Assembly (NCBI GenBank): GCA_025454175.1
Contig: JALOOX010000060.1
Location: forward strand, 1-54,241
Direction of reading: 5' to 3'
Length of the DNA stretch: 54,241 nt
Source: Syntrophobacteraceae bacterium
Lineage (GTDB): Bacteria; Desulfobacterota; Syntrophobacteria; Syntrophobacterales; Syntrophobacteraceae
A program made the position numbers and the translations under genes. The notes below the pieces were generated by a model. It ran no database searches. It had not been told where the DNA came from and saw only the letters and a program-made list of their open reading frames with translations. How positions within the stretch are numbered: the stretch's first letter is position 1; each line of letters opens with the position of its first letter. This document shows positions 8,804 to 19,309 of the stretch, in pieces.

Positions 8804-9073
8804 TCACCGCCATGATCGTAACGAAAGCAGGAAATCCTGGAGCTCCCTGACCGGTACGGCTCTCGCACCGTAGAAGCCCTCAGTCCCCATATCGGGCCTC
8901 ATATCCTCCGGGAGGTGGAGTAAGCCGACCTCTCCGGGGCGCCTGTTGGCTGTCTGAACGAACTGGTCGGCCCACTCATCGATGATGACGTTGGCCTCTC
9001 CATACCAGGTGAGGGCCCTCGGGTTGACGGGAGCGATCTTTCCCTGCTCCCGGTCGGCGGCCATGGTCAGCAC
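8804..9073 (-). CDS. Small reading frame of unknown function, in frame with the upstream gene
   Basis: The 89 codons have GC-rich third positions like real genes here (for example GVVLTMAADREQGKIAPVN and YGEANVIIDEWADQFV). The frame is open without interruption back to the TGA stop (9122-9124) of the upstream minus-strand gene, giving 105 in-frame sense codons after that stop. No ribosome binding site precedes the ATG at 9073. It may be a separate small gene, the 3' remnant of a decayed gene, or an extension separated by a stop. I do not recognise the family. Confidence 0.35.
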   Translation of the reverse strand: MLTMAADREQGKIAPVNPRALTWYGEANVIIDEWADQFVQTANRRPGEVGLLHLPEDMRPDMGTEGFYGARAVPVRELQDFLLSLRSWR

Positions 9074-9121
9074 AACGCCCGTGCCCGCCCGTATCTTCGA
9101 TTCTGGCTTCGAAGGCTCACG

Positions 9122-10411
9122 TCAAAAGACAAATTCAACCCGTTTTTCGATCCTTTCCGAAACCTGGCCGCCGAGCTTCGCCAGCTCTTCCCTGGCCATC
9201 TTGCTCGCCGTGCCGATGATCCACACTTCGAATTTCTTCGCGCCGGGGTTGGCAGCCTTGTAGGCGGACACCGCCGCCGGGACCCGCTGGCTGGCCCGCT
9301 CGGTCCAGATCGCCGCATCGAGGGGAAGGGGAATGAGGGCGACCCCGCTGGCTGCCCTGGCAAAGACGAGGGGTCCGAAAGCGCTGATGTCCTTGATGGG
9401 GGACACTTTGGAATGGTAGCCCCTCAGGGTTTCGGCAATCTGCATGAAGAAGTTCGCCGACTCCTCGTCGTCGGCCGTGAGCGCCTGCTGTATGAAGAGA
9501 TCGCGCCCCCTGGCGCCCGAAAGGGTCTCCAGGGACTGGACGATCACCGTGTCATGGGTGGCGGTGTAGGCCTGGTGGTCCAGGAACTGTGATGCGAGCC
9601 CGGGCGCAACCCCCATGGCCTCCAGCTTCTGCTGGTTGATCTCGCGCAGCCTTTGGGGCGGATAGTCCCGGAGCAGGTCGGTGAGCTGCTGGGAGACCCT
9701 CGTCACGGAGACGGCGGCCACGGCGGGGCCACCTACGGGGGCCAGGGCCACCGAAAGCGACAGGGAGCCCATGGCGGTGGCCCATGCCAAGCTGTTGAGC
9801 TCCTTCTGGAGAACACTGTTGCTGGAGTAGACATCCACTCCCAGCTTGGAAGCCAGCATCCGCTTGTTGGAGGACACCGCCAGAGCCTGTTCGACCTTGC
9901 TGTCTTCTCCCGGGCCCGCCGTCGTTGTGAGCCCCGTCTTGACGTTTCCAAACAGGCGGGCAACCCCCTTGGGAATCCCGCTCACGGTATCCACCGGGTC
10001 CGTGAGCAGGTTGGCGCCGAACTCGATGGGCTGAGAGGCTGCATGCTTGAGACCTTGCAGATAGGCGTCGCTCTTCTTGACTTCCCTCAACTGGGCGATG
10101 GCTCCGATCTCCCGGACCAGCTTGCGCAGGGCCATATGGCCCGTGACCTCGAAGACCCCGAAGTCGGAATCCACCACGAAGTGGTGCATGTATCCGTAGG
10201 ACACCACGGCGTCGCGGACCCGATGATGCGGGCCGGAAAGGAGCTGAGGCGGCAGGATGCTCGACGCCTGGTATTTTCCGGGGGATTCGAACCTGGGCGC
10301 CGCCGCCGCGGCTGCCGCCGGCCGGGCAGGAGCCTGGAACAGGGCCAGGGTTATTGCTGAGACCATCAAGAACATCCATGACCGATTGAAGACTGAACCC
10401 CGAATGACCAT
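9122..10411 (-). CDS. Exported protein of unknown function
   Basis: The 429-residue product has a signal peptide (MVIRGSVFNRSWMFLMVSAI, then an Ala-rich cleavage region near residue 37). The mature part is mostly helical, with a glycine/alanine hydrophobic stretch near residues 215-245 (SLSLSVALAPVGGPAVAAVS) and a short conserved-looking end (KFEVWIIGTASKMAREELAKLG) resembling a small alpha/beta unit. I do not recognise the family. The start at 10411 is chosen because AGGAGG lies 6 bp upstream and the signal peptide begins there; an upstream in-frame ATG at 10525 would add a non-signal leader. It is divergent from the RND pump operon, and two copies of a 20-bp palindrome lie between them. An open frame continues after its TGA stop. 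Confidence 0.65.
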   Translation of the reverse strand: MVIRGSVFNRSWMFLMVSAITLALFQAPARPAAAAAAAPRFESPGKYQASSILPPQLLSGPHHRVRDAVVSYGYMHHFVVDSDFGVFEVTGHMALRKLVREIGAIAQLREVKKSDAYLQGLKHAASQPIEFGANLLTDPVDTVSGIPKGVARLFGNVKTGLTTTAGPGEDSKVEQALAVSSNKRMLASKLGVDVYSSNSVLQKELNSLAWATAMGSLSLSVALAPVGGPAVAAVSVTRVSQQLTDLLRDYPPQRLREINQQKLEAMGVAPGLASQFLDHQAYTATHDTVIVQSLETLSGARGRDLFIQQALTADDEESANFFMQIAETLRGYHSKVSPIKDISAFGPLVFARAASGVALIPLPLDAAIWTERASQRVPAAVSAYKAANPGAKKFEVWIIGTASKMAREELAKLGGQVSERIEKRVEFVF

Positions 10412-10490
10412 TGTCGCCTCCTTTGCGTCCGTGAGCTCCTTGTGTTCACCTGTATTCATATTCAACCTACAGGGTTCCATGTCGAGAAGA

Positions 10491-10510
10491 TATTGGACCT
10501 TGGTCCAATA
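10491..10510. promoter_or_regulatory. Palindromic operator-like site 1
   Basis: The site reads TATTGGACCTTGGTCCAATA: two perfect 9-bp arms around TT. It lies 80 bp upstream of the minus-strand exported protein and about 200 bp upstream of the RND adaptor. It matches three other sites in the window (10586, 28034, 28290), all in divergent intergenic regions, so a shared regulator is plausible. No regulator gene is adjacent. Confidence 0.6.
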
Positions 10511-10585
10511 ACGTGGGATAAGCATGACAATTTGAAGCGGCCGCCTTTGATGGTGGTGGACTATTCAGGTTTCGAGACCTTCTCC

Positions 10586-10605
10586 TATTGGACCAAAGTC
10601 CAATT
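10586..10605. promoter_or_regulatory. Palindromic operator-like site 2
   Basis: TATTGGACCAAAGTCCAATT is a slightly imperfect copy of the palindrome at 10491, with AA at the centre. It lies about 102 bp upstream of the RND adaptor start. The spacing between the two sites is 95 bp centre to centre. Confidence 0.6.
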
Positions 10606-10707
10606 GCGCTTGATGCTGTATCCTGGTTAACTGCCAGCCGGAGTCGTAGAGAGATCACCACGAATCATGGACCCTGTCAATGGGCCATTCAAGAGAGGGG
10701 GAGCGAC

Positions 10708-11823
10708 GTGAAGGGAAAGTGGATTTCAATCCTTGCATGGGCTGCCTTCATGACGGTTCAACCCGCATGGGCGCAGGAAAAGCCGGCGGCAACCCCGCCG
10801 CCGCCCGAAGTGGAAGTCATGACGGTCATCCAGAAGGACCTCCCGGTGTTCAAGGAGTGGGTGGCTTCCACGGACGGCCTGGTGAATGCCGTCATCCAGG
10901 CCCAGGTCCAGGGTTACCTCATCAGGCAGAACTACAAGGAGGGGGATTTCGTCCGGAAGGGGACCCTCCTTTTCGAGATCGACCCGCGTCCCTTCCAGGC
11001 GGGCCTGGATGAGGCCAGGGCCGCCCTGGCCAAGTACGAAGCCGTGCTCACGACACGCCAGGCCACCCTCAAGCGCATCCTGCCCCTGGCCAAGGCCAAC
11101 GCCGTGAGCCAGAAGGACAAGGACGACGCGGTTGGCTCGGTCCAGGCGGCCGAGGCCGAGGTGCTGCAGGCCAGGGCCAATTACAGGAAGAAGGCTCTCG
11201 ACCTGGAATTCACGAAAATCACCTCTCCCATCGACGGCATCGCTGGACTTGCCAACGCCCAGATCGGCGATCTCGTGGGGACGCCCCAGAGCAAGCCCCT
11301 GACCACCATCTCCACGGTGGACCCCATCAAGGTGTACGTCTCCCTCAGTGAAACCGAGTACCTGCAGCTGGCCCCGGAAGCGAAGGAGAGGGCATCCTCG
11401 GGCGGCGCCCACATGCCTCTCGAGCTCATCCTGGCGGACGGCTCCACCTGGAAGCACCAGGGGCGCTTCGCCTACGCGGACCGCCAGGTGGATCCCCAGA
11501 CGGGCACTCTCAAGGTAGCGACCACCTTTCCCAACCCGGACAACTTCCTGCGTCCCGGCCAGTACGCCAGGATTCGGGCCGTCATCAAGCAGGAGGCGGG
11601 GGCTCTCCTGGTGCCGCAGCGAGCCGTCTCCGAGCTCCAGGGGCGCTACCAGGTGGCCGTGGTGGACGCGGACAACGTGGTGCAGCTGCGGACCGTCAAG
11701 GTGGGCGAGCGCTCGGAAAACCTCTGGGTCATCACCGAGGGGCTCAAGCCCGGGGAAAGGATCGTCTCCGAGGGCCTTCAGAAAGTCAAGGACGGCCTGA
11801 AGGTGACGCCGAAGGTGAAATAA
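10708..11823 (+). CDS. RND efflux periplasmic adaptor (membrane fusion protein, HlyD/AcrA type)
   Basis: The protein links an inner-membrane RND pump to an outer-membrane channel. It has a signal peptide ending near AWA-QEKP (residue 21-22). A barrel-sandwich (lipoyl-like) segment follows (VNAVIQAQVQGYLIRQNYKE, with GDFVRKGTLLFEIDPRPF), then the alpha-helical hairpin (about 95-170), the second lipoyl half (FTKITSPIDGIAGLANAQIGD) and the beta-barrel/membrane-proximal domain (LVPQRAVSELQGRYQVAVVD). At 371 residues it has normal family length. The start is GTG 10708 after an AGAGGGGGAGC ribosome binding site and directly before the signal peptide; the frame extends upstream but without signal-peptide character. 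It heads a three-gene operon. Substrates cannot be told from sequence. Confidence 0.9.
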   Translation: MKGKWISILAWAAFMTVQPAWAQEKPAATPPPPEVEVMTVIQKDLPVFKEWVASTDGLVNAVIQAQVQGYLIRQNYKEGDFVRKGTLLFEIDPRPFQAGLDEARAALAKYEAVLTTRQATLKRILPLAKANAVSQKDKDDAVGSVQAAEAEVLQARANYRKKALDLEFTKITSPIDGIAGLANAQIGDLVGTPQSKPLTTISTVDPIKVYVSLSETEYLQLAPEAKERASSGGAHMPLELILADGSTWKHQGRFAYADRQVDPQTGTLKVATTFPNPDNFLRPGQYARIRAVIKQEAGALLVPQRAVSELQGRYQVAVVDADNVVQLRTVKVGERSENLWVITEGLKPGERIVSEGLQKVKDGLKVTPKVK

Positions 11824-11877
11824 GCTGTTAGCGATTAGCTTTTAGCTGAATGCTCAGAAACGAAAGGCGGTCCCTCC

Positions 11878-14800
11878 ATGGCAAAGTTCTTCGTCAACCG
11901 GCCCATCGTGGCCATCGTCATCGCCATCATCACGGTGATCGTCGGGATGGTGTCCATTCTGGGGCTGCCCATCGCGCAGTATCCGGACATCGTCCCGCCC
12001 GAGATCGTCATCAACACCACCTACACCGGAGCGGACGCCCAGACGGTCGAGCAGTCCGTTGCGACCCCCATCGAGCAGGAGATGAGCGGGGTCGACAACA
12101 TGAATTACATGTACTCGCTCAACGCCAACAACGGGGAGCTCAAGCTGTACGTGAACTTCGACGTGGCGACGGACCCGAACATCGACCAGGTGCTGGCCCA
12201 GATGCGAAAGAGCCAGGCCGACTCGAAGCTCCCCGCCGAGGTGCGCGACTACGGGGTCACGGTCAAAAAATCCACCTCGTCGCCCCTCATGCTGGTCTCG
12301 CTTTTCTCCCCCAACGATACCTACGATGCGACATTTCTCGCCAACTACGCCTACATCAACCTGAACGACCAGCTGACGCGCGTCCCCGGCATCGCGAGCG
12401 TCACGGTCTTTGGTGCGGGCCAGTACGCCATGCGGCTGTGGGTGAGGCCCGACGTTCTGGCCAAGCTCAACATCACGATTCCAGAGCTCGTGGACGCGGT
12501 CAAAAAACAGAACACGGTGAACCCGGCGGGCCAGGTAGGCGCGGAGCCCGCGCCACCGGGGCAGGAGTATACCTACGCCATCCGGGCCCAGGGAAGGCTC
12601 GAGACTCCGGAGGAGTTCGGCCGGATCGTGGTCAGGGCGAATCCCGACGGGTCGCTGGTGCGCCTGAGCGATGTAGCCAGACTCGAGCTCGGCTCCCAGA
12701 CCTATGCCATGAACGGACGGCTCAACGGGAAAGCGTCCGCCGTCCTGGCTCTCTACCAGCTTCCGGGAACCAACGCCATCCAGGCCGTGGACGGTGTGAA
12801 GAAGCTCATGGAGGAAGTGAAGCAGACGTCATTTCCCTCGGATCTGGACTACACCGTTTCCCTCGACACCACCCAGGCCGTTCGGGAGGGGATCAAGGAG
12901 ATCCTCCACACCCTCGTTGAAGCCCTGGTCCTCGTCATCATCGTGGTGTTCATCTTCCTCCAGGGATGGCGGGCCACGCTCATTCCGGCTCTCGCGGTTC
13001 CGGTCTCCCTCATCGGAACTTTCATGTTCTTCCCCATGATCGGCTTCTCCATCAACACCATCGCGCTCATGGGCCTGGTGCTCGCCATCGGCCTCGTGGT
13101 GGACGACGCCATCGTGGTGGTGGAGGCGGTGGAGCATCACATCGAGCACGGGCTGTCGCCCAAGGAGGCGACCCTCAAGGCCATGGAGGAGGTCTCGGGA
13201 CCCGTGGTGGCCATCGCCCTGGTCCTTTCGGCCGTTTTTCTGCCGACGGTTTTCATCCCGGGCATCACGGGCAAGCTCTACCAGCAGTTTGCCCTCACCA
13301 TCGCCATTTCGGTCCTGATTTCGGCCTTCAACGCCCTGACCCTGAGCCCGGCGCTCTCGGCCCTGATCCTGAAGCCCAAAAAGCAGGCCCGGGGCCCCCT
13401 CGGCGCCTTCTACCGGGGGTTCAACAACGTCTTCGGAAAGGCCACCAATGGCTATGTGAAGCTCTCCGGCTTCTTCATCCGGAAGTTCGCCATCAGCCTG
13501 ATTCTCCTCCTGGTCTTCACCGGGGCGACGGGGCTCCTCGGAGGCCGGGTGCCCGGCGGCTTTCTCCCGGAGGAGGACCAGGGTTATTTGTACGCCGGCG
13601 TGCAGCTCCCCAACGCAGCCTCGCTCCAGCGGACCGATGAAGCCTGCCGCGAGCTCGAGAAGATCATCATGGAGACCCCGGGCGTCAAATACTGCACGAC
13701 CGTCGTGGGCTACAGCATGCTCTCGGGCGTCTCCAACACCTACAGCGGCTTCTTCTTCATCACCTTGAAGCCCTGGCATGAGCGCAAGAAGCCCGAGGAA
13801 AAATACGGGGCCATCATGGCGAGCCTCAACCGGCGGTTGAGCGGGCTGCCCCAGGGGACGGCCTTCGCCTTCTCGCCCCCGGCCATTCCGGGGATCGGGA
13901 CCTCGGGAGGAGTCACGTTCCTGCTGCAGGACCGTGCGGGCAAGGACATCCCCTTCCTGTGGGAGAACACGCAGAAGTTCCTGGCGGCCGCGTCCAAACG
14001 GCCGGAGATCGCACGGGCGACCACGACCTTTCTGCCGACGGTCCCGCAGATCTTCGTGGATGTGGAGCGCGACAAGGTCTTGAAGCAGGGCGTTGACCTG
14101 AAGGACGTGTATGGAACGCTCCAGGCCTTCATGGGAGGGTATTTCATCAACTATTTCAATCGATTCGGACGCCAGTGGCAGGTGTACCTGCAGGCCGAGG
14201 GGGAATACCGCACCGAAGCCGAGCAGCTGGGGCAGTTCTATGTGAGGAATGAGAGTGGTGGGTCCGTTCCGCTCTCGACGCTCATCCGGTTCGAGGACCG
14301 CTCGGGCCCCGAGTTCACCATGCGCTACAACCTCTACCGTTCGGCCCAGATCAACGCCACCCCCGCACCGGGGTTCAGCTCGGCCCAGGCCATGCGGGCC
14401 CTGGAGGAGGTATTCAGGCAGAACATGCCGCGGGAGATGGGCTACGACTACCTCGGCATGTCGTTCCAGGAAAAGAAGGCCCAGGAGGGAGTGCCGATAT
14501 CGGTGATCTTTGCCCTGTCCCTCATCTTCGTATTTCTGATCCTCGCCGCCCAGTACGAGAGCTGGTCTCTTCCCTTCAGCGTGCTTCTCGTGACTCCCGT
14601 GGCCATATTCGGAGCTTTCGCCGGCATATTCGTCCGCCAGCTGGAGTTCAATCTCTACGCCCAGATCGGGCTCATCATGCTCATCGGGCTCTCGGCCAAG
14701 AACGCCATTCTCATTGTGGAGTTCGCCAAAGTCGAGCTCGAAAAGGGAAAGAGCATCATGGATGCGGCCCTCGAGGGAGCGCGGCTGCGGCTGCGCCCCA

Positions 14801-15063
14801 TCCTGATGACGAGCTTCGCCTTCATCCTGGGCTGCGTGCCGCTGGCCATCGCTTCGGGGGCCGGGGCCATCGCCCGGCAGGTCATGGGTATCGGCGTCAT
14901 CGGCGGCATGCTCGCCGCGTCATTCATCGCCATCTTTCTCATTCCGGTGACCTTTTACGTGGTGGAGCGCATGGCCCACCGCGGGGAGTCGCCTGGTGGA
15001 CACACGGGGGGAGCGGTTCAACATGTTGCGGAGAACGAGGAGAAGGGAGGGGAGCATGCGTAA
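11878..15063 (+). CDS. RND family multidrug efflux permease (AcrB/HAE1 type)
   Basis: This 1061-residue inner-membrane pump uses the proton gradient to expel hydrophobic compounds through its adaptor and outer-membrane partner. It starts with the canonical [20 protein letters not shown]. It has the TM4 motif [12 protein letters not shown] with Asp409/Asp410 and TM10 [13 protein letters not shown] with Lys941, the proton-relay residues of AcrB (Asp407, Asp408, Lys940). Two large periplasmic loops follow TM1 and TM7 and the length is standard. The gap to the adaptor is 54 bp. The stop overlaps the start of the outer-membrane gene, so the three are cotranscribed. Confidence 0.95.
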   Translation: MAKFFVNRPIVAIVIAIITVIVGMVSILGLPIAQYPDIVPPEIVINTTYTGADAQTVEQSVATPIEQEMSGVDNMNYMYSLNANNGELKLYVNFDVATDPNIDQVLAQMRKSQADSKLPAEVRDYGVTVKKSTSSPLMLVSLFSPNDTYDATFLANYAYINLNDQLTRVPGIASVTVFGAGQYAMRLWVRPDVLAKLNITIPELVDAVKKQNTVNPAGQVGAEPAPPGQEYTYAIRAQGRLETPEEFGRIVVRANPDGSLVRLSDVARLELGSQTYAMNGRLNGKASAVLALYQLPGTNAIQAVDGVKKLMEEVKQTSFPSDLDYTVSLDTTQAVREGIKEILHTLVEALVLVIIVVFIFLQGWRATLIPALAVPVSLIGTFMFFPMIGFSINTIALMGLVLAIGLVVDDAIVVVEAVEHHIEHGLSPKEATLKAMEEVSGPVVAIALVLSAVFLPTVFIPGITGKLYQQFALTIAISVLISAFNALTLSPALSALILKPKKQARGPLGAFYRGFNNVFGKATNGYVKLSGFFIRKFAISLILLLVFTGATGLLGGRVPGGFLPEEDQGYLYAGVQLPNAASLQRTDEACRELEKIIMETPGVKYCTTVVGYSMLSGVSNTYSGFFFITLKPWHERKKPEEKYGAIMASLNRRLSGLPQGTAFAFSPPAIPGIGTSGGVTFLLQDRAGKDIPFLWENTQKFLAAASKRPEIARATTTFLPTVPQIFVDVERDKVLKQGVDLKDVYGTLQAFMGGYFINYFNRFGRQWQVYLQAEGEYRTEAEQLGQFYVRNESGGSVPLSTLIRFEDRSGPEFTMRYNLYRSAQINATPAPGFSSAQAMRALEEVFRQNMPREMGYDYLGMSFQEKKAQEGVPISVIFALSLIFVFLILAAQYESWSLPFSVLLVTPVAIFGAFAGIFVRQLEFNLYAQIGLIMLIGLSAKNAILIVEFAKVELEKGKSIMDAALEGARLRLRPILMTSFAFILGCVPLAIASGAGAIARQVMGIGVIGGMLAASFIAIFLIPVTFYVVERMAHRGESPGGHTGGAVQHVAENEEKGGEHA

Positions 15064-16525
15064 CCAGGTTCTCGCCTGTGTGCTTGCGGCGCTGCTTTCT
15101 GGCTGTGCCGTGGGACCGGACTACAGGCGCCCCGCGGTGGATGTGCCGGCGGGCTGGCGCTTCGAGGCAACGGAAGGGAGGGAGGTCGCCAACACGGCCT
15201 GGTGGGAGCAGTTCCAGGATCCCGTTTTGAATGAGCTGGTCGAGATCGCCCTCGAGGAGAACAAGGACCTTCGCATCGCGACGGCCAGGATCGAGGAGTT
15301 TGCGGGCCGCTATGTCACCACGCGCGGCAACCTCTTCCCCCAGGTGGGAGCGGGCGCCACCTTTGCCCGGCAGCGGGTGAGCCAGGATGGCCTCAGTCCC
15401 ATCCCGTCGGTCCGGGCGACCTTCGACACCTATGACGTGTTTCTGAACGGAAGCTGGGAGATCGACTTCTTCGGGAGGCTGCGGCGCGCCACCGAGGCTG
15501 CCCGGGCGGATCTCCTCGCCACCGAGGAGGCCCGAAGGGTCGTGGTCCTGACGCTCGTCTCGTCCGTGGCGGCAACCTATGTGGATCTCCTGACCCTCGA
15601 CAAGCAGCTCGAAATCACCAGGAAAACCGCCGAAGGCCGCAAGAAGAGCTTCGACATCTTCCAGATGCGCTTCGATGGGGGCGTGGTCTCGGAGGTGGTG
15701 CTCAGCCAGTCCGATGCCGAGTACCGGGACGCCCTGTCGAGGATTCCGGAAATCGAGCGGGCCATCGTCCAGACGGAAAATGCGCTGAGCATCCTTCTCG
15801 GCCAAAACCCGGGCGACATCGTGCGGGGCCGTCACCTGGACGAGCTGGGCATGCCCGGCGTGCCGGAGGGTCTTCCGTCGGATCTCCTGGAACGGCGCCC
15901 CGACATCCGCCAGGCCGAGCAGAACCTGATCGCGGCCAACGCCCGCATCGGAGAGGCCAGGGCCCTTTACTTCCCGACGATTTCCCTCACCGGGCTTCTC
16001 GGCTACTCCAGCACCGACCTCTCCAATCTTTTCATGGGCTCCACCAAGGTCTGGAGCCTGGCGGCGCCGCTCGCCATGCCGATCTTCACGGCAGGCCGCA
16101 TCGAAGGGCAGGTGAAGGCCGCCGAAGCCTTCCAGCAGCAGACCCTTTACGCGTATCAGGCGGCCATCCAGAACGGGTTCCGCGAGGTGGAGGACGCCCT
16201 GGTGGACCGGGTGAAGTTCCAGGAGCAGATGCAGGCCCTGGGCGACCAGATCGACGCCCTGCGCACTTATGCCCGCCTGTCCATGCTGCGCTTCGACGAA
16301 GGCTATGCGAGCTACATCGAGGTGACCGACGCCGAGAGGAGCCTCTTCAACGCGGAGCTCAACGCCACGGCGGTCCAGGGGAATGTCCTGAACGCCTACA
16401 TCAACCTCTACAAGTCCATGGGGGGCGGATGGGTGGAAGCCGCCGAGCAGGGCGTGCTTACCGGTGCCGAGACTGGGGGAGTCCCCGCCGCGGAAGTCGC
16501 GAGGAAAGCCCCATCCGCAAGCTGA
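15056..16525 (+). CDS. Outer-membrane efflux lipoprotein (NodT/OprM type)
   Basis: The product forms the outer-membrane exit duct of the pump. It has a lipoprotein signal ([17 protein letters not shown], lipid Cys at residue 17) and the family's CAVGPDY start. Two repeated helical halves follow, with [28 protein letters not shown] and [12 protein letters not shown] motifs, each typical of NodT outer-membrane factors (the first is split here as [14 protein letters not shown] and [12 protein letters not shown]). The start ATG 15056 overlaps the permease stop by 8 bp and has a GGGAGGGGAGC ribosome binding site. At 489 residues it is of normal length. Confidence 0.93.
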   Translation: MRNQVLACVLAALLSGCAVGPDYRRPAVDVPAGWRFEATEGREVANTAWWEQFQDPVLNELVEIALEENKDLRIATARIEEFAGRYVTTRGNLFPQVGAGATFARQRVSQDGLSPIPSVRATFDTYDVFLNGSWEIDFFGRLRRATEAARADLLATEEARRVVVLTLVSSVAATYVDLLTLDKQLEITRKTAEGRKKSFDIFQMRFDGGVVSEVVLSQSDAEYRDALSRIPEIERAIVQTENALSILLGQNPGDIVRGRHLDELGMPGVPEGLPSDLLERRPDIRQAEQNLIAANARIGEARALYFPTISLTGLLGYSSTDLSNLFMGSTKVWSLAAPLAMPIFTAGRIEGQVKAAEAFQQQTLYAYQAAIQNGFREVEDALVDRVKFQEQMQALGDQIDALRTYARLSMLRFDEGYASYIEVTDAERSLFNAELNATAVQGNVLNAYINLYKSMGGGWVEAAEQGVLTGAETGGVPAAEVARKAPSAS

Positions 16526-16693
16526 GGCATGACGGGAGGGCAATCCCGCCCTGCCGGCTCATCGAGCGGAGCGGGCAAGTCATCCAGGGAGGCGGGTCCG
16601 AAGGACCCAAGCCGGTCTCGGGCCCGAATTCCAGAACCTGAAATCCGAAACTTGAGAGCTTTTTATGGAACGATGCAGAGAGGGCAAGACAAG

Positions 16694-17233
16694 ATGAAAC
16701 GTGATCGGGGAATCCGGCCGGCATTGGCGCTTCTGGCTCTGATTCTGGCAGCGGGCTGTCAGACTGCAACCATGGCTGACAGGACGGCGGCATCCAAAGG
16801 GTCTTCGGAGGCCGATCCACTCGGCAGGACGATCCTTGGGGAGACCACCTGGCCAAAGTGGCAGGCGGAGACGGGATGGGAGGCGGCGGACTGGTATCGG
16901 GTCCAGCCCGACAAGGCCGCCTCACTCAAGACGCTTCAGAATGAAGCACAAGCTGACTTCCTGATCTTTGGGGGCTCCTGGTGCAAGGACACCCTTCAGC
17001 AGCTGGGCATGATCATGGCGATCCTGGAGCAGGCCGAAGTCCCGGCTGAACGGGTCAGGCTTTTTGGAGTCGACCGATCCAAGAAAGAGCCATCGGGCAC
17101 CGCCGCTGGATATGCCGTCCAGAGGGTCCCGACCCTGGTGATCCTTTCCGGCTCCGGAGAAATGGGCCGAATCGTCGAGTATCCGAAGGCGACCTGGGAA
17201 GACGACATGATCCGGATCCTGGCGAAGCAGTGA
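16694..17233 (+). CDS. Thioredoxin-like lipoprotein with a single active-site Cys
   Basis: The 179-residue protein has a lipobox (LALILAAGCQ), so it is probably anchored in the envelope. It then shows a thioredoxin-fold core: FLIFGGSWCKDT, a beta strand RVRLFGVDRSKK, and VPTLVIL with the cis-Pro. The active site is WCKD and not CxxC, as in a subgroup of thioredoxin-like proteins with one Cys followed by Asp, so it may not act as a dithiol reductant. The start 16694 has AGAGAGGG upstream; an in-frame ATG at 16673 is possible. It stands 14 bp before the channel gene, probably cotranscribed. Confidence 0.65.
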   Translation: MKRDRGIRPALALLALILAAGCQTATMADRTAASKGSSEADPLGRTILGETTWPKWQAETGWEAADWYRVQPDKAASLKTLQNEAQADFLIFGGSWCKDTLQQLGMIMAILEQAEVPAERVRLFGVDRSKKEPSGTAAGYAVQRVPTLVILSGSGEMGRIVEYPKATWEDDMIRILAKQ

Positions 17234-17246
17234 AAATGCGTGCCGC

Positions 17247-17957
17247 ATGAGCCTGATCCATGACCTCCGACAGCGGCTGATTCGAAGCCCGATATCGTTC
17301 TGGTCCGCGGACGCCGGTCTGTCGGCTCTCCTCGTTTCACTGACGCTATACATTTTCATCATCAGTCCGCTTTCGAAGCACTACAACACGGGGACGGTCC
17401 TCGATGTGCTGTTCATGTTGGTGCTCCTTTCGGGAGTCGTCAGTGCGTCTCCCGGCGCCCGCCCGAGGCGGCTCATGCTGCTGGCCGCCATTCCCGCCGC
17501 CGTGCTCCGCTGGGTTTCCTTCGCACCCACTCAGACCGGCCTGCTGGCCTTGCAGCATGGGTGCAGCGCACTGTTCTTTGGAATGATCGTTCTCGCGCTC
17601 CTGGTGCGGGTTTTCGAGCGAGGACCGAAGACGGGACATCGGGTACTGGGCGCCGTTGCCGTCTACCTCATGCAGGGGCTCATGTGGGCAGCGCTCTACC
17701 AGCTGGTGGAGGTGATTCTGCCAGGGGCTTTTCAGCTGCCCTCATCCCCCAGCGGACTTCCCCCATCAGCGGCGGCAAGGCAAAGCACTTTCATTTACTT
17801 CAGCTTCGTGACGCTCACCACGGTGGGCTATGGCGATGTCCTGCCCGTGGCCCCATTCGCCAGGAGCCTCGCCATGATGGAGGCCCTGTCGGGGCAGCTG
17901 TTTCCGGCTGTCCTCATCGCGCGAATCGTGGCTCTTCAGGTGAGCGAGGTGAAATGA
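17247..17957 (+). CDS. Two-pore-domain-like K+ channel protein (ion channel DUF/Ion_trans_2)
   Basis: The 236-residue membrane protein has four or five hydrophobic segments (about 24-42, 52-66, 70-90, 95-117, 132-152), then a pore loop with the potassium selectivity filter TTVGYGD at residues 191-197 and a last transmembrane helix. The ending is short and has no regulatory domain. It probably conducts K+ across the inner membrane; gating is unknown. The ATG has no clear ribosome binding site, and the upstream stop is 13 bp away. Confidence 0.8.
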   Translation: MSLIHDLRQRLIRSPISFWSADAGLSALLVSLTLYIFIISPLSKHYNTGTVLDVLFMLVLLSGVVSASPGARPRRLMLLAAIPAAVLRWVSFAPTQTGLLALQHGCSALFFGMIVLALLVRVFERGPKTGHRVLGAVAVYLMQGLMWAALYQLVEVILPGAFQLPSSPSGLPPSAAARQSTFIYFSFVTLTTVGYGDVLPVAPFARSLAMMEALSGQLFPAVLIARIVALQVSEVK

Positions 17958-18058
17958 TCACGGAATGGTTTTTGGCGGGCTCATGGCTTGGACAAACGGT
18001 CCCTCGGACGAACCGCTCCGGCAATCAGTGTCGGTAATTTGAAGAAAGGGAACGAAGC

Positions 18059-19309
18059 ATGTCTGTGAGATTCGATCTGCCACGTGTTCTTTTTTGTGCC
18101 GTCGCCATGGCCGCCCTGCTCGCCAGTGGCTGCGGCACCCTGCCACGACTGCCCGCGGTACCCCACGAGCGCCTGGGGGAGGCCGTCATCCCCGGTATTC
18201 CCGATGCTCGCATCCACTCGGATTTCGCCGAGACCGATTTCGCCCGCATGGGTCAGGAGGCTTTCGAACGCGAAAAGGCCTTCCTGGCTGCCTCGGGTCA
18301 TCGGGGCCCGCTGCCTCCGGTTTCCTTCCTCGCCGTCTCCGGCGGAGGAGATGACGGGGCTTTCGGCGCCGGATTGCTGGTTGGATGGACCGCGGCGGGA
18401 GATCGTCCCGAATTCAAAGCCGTCACCGGCATCAGCACGGGGGCCCTCATCGCCCCCTTCGCCTTTCTGGGTCCCGATTATGACCATGTCCTCAGGCACG
18501 TTTACACGAACGTGTCCAGGAAGGACATCTTCAAGCCCCGCAATCTCCTGACGATTCCCTTCAAGGATGCCGCGGCGGACACGACACCCCTCTGGAGCCT
18601 GCTCAGCCTTTATGTGGACCAGAAGATGCTGGATGCCGTCGCGGCCGAGTATCGCAAGGGTCGGCTCCTGCTCATCGGAACGACGGATCTCGATTCACGG
18701 AAGGGCGTCATCTGGAACATGGGGCAGATCGCCGCCAGCGGGGCTCCCCAAGCCCTCGATCTTTTCAGAAAGATCATGCTGGCTTCGGCGTCCATCCCCG
18801 GGGCTTTTCCGCCGGTGCTCATGGACGTCGAGGTCAATGGGAAAGCACATCAGGAAATGCACGTGGATGGCGGCACCGTCGCCCAGGTCTTCATTTACCC
18901 GCCGTCATTCAAGCTGGGCGAGATGGCGCGGGACACACAGGCCCAACGCGAGAGAACGGTCTACATTATCCGCAATGCCCGTTTGGATCCGCAATGGACC
19001 GAAGTGCAACGGCGCACCCTCTCCATCATCGGGAGGGCCATCTCCTCCCTCATTCAGAACCAGGGGAGGGGGGACCTGGTGGGCATCTATTATCTCTCCC
19101 AGCGGGACGGGCTCGATTTCAACCTGGCATACATTCCACCGACCTTCAACGAGCCCCACCTGGAGGATTTCGACATGGTGTACATGCGCAAGCTCTTCAA
19201 CGTGGGCTACGAAATGGCCGTCGCCGGCTACCCCTGGGAAAACGCGCCCCCGGTCCTGAATCTGTCCAGCGGTGAGGGCTCTGGACGCAAAAATGACCGG
19301 GCACCATAA
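18059..19309 (+). CDS. Patatin-like phospholipase lipoprotein
   Basis: The protein has a lipoprotein signal (MAALLASGCGTL). A patatin fold follows with the oxyanion loop SGGGDDGAFGAG, the nucleophile elbow GISTG (Ser126) and the catalytic Asp in HVDGG (Asp270). These form the Ser-Asp dyad of patatin lipases acting on membrane lipids or lysolipids. Its 416 residues and lipid anchor suggest a periplasm- or outer-membrane-facing enzyme. A second patatin-like lipoprotein lies at 47710. The start 18059 is preceded by AAGAAAGGGAACG. Confidence 0.88.
   Translation: MSVRFDLPRVLFCAVAMAALLASGCGTLPRLPAVPHERLGEAVIPGIPDARIHSDFAETDFARMGQEAFEREKAFLAASGHRGPLPPVSFLAVSGGGDDGAFGAGLLVGWTAAGDRPEFKAVTGISTGALIAPFAFLGPDYDHVLRHVYTNVSRKDIFKPRNLLTIPFKDAAADTTPLWSLLSLYVDQKMLDAVAAEYRKGRLLLIGTTDLDSRKGVIWNMGQIAASGAPQALDLFRKIMLASASIPGAFPPVLMDVEVNGKAHQEMHVDGGTVAQVFIYPPSFKLGEMARDTQAQRERTVYIIRNARLDPQWTEVQRRTLSIIGRAISSLIQNQGRGDLVGIYYLSQRDGLDFNLAYIPPTFNEPHLEDFDMVYMRKLFNVGYEMAVAGYPWENAPPVLNLSSGEGSGRKNDRAP

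Noticed and set aside
9122..9124. TGA read as selenocysteine to join the exported protein to the following frame
   Set aside because: The context (VEFVF-TGA-REPSK) resembles no known selenoprotein and no SECIS-like hairpin was seen immediately after it.
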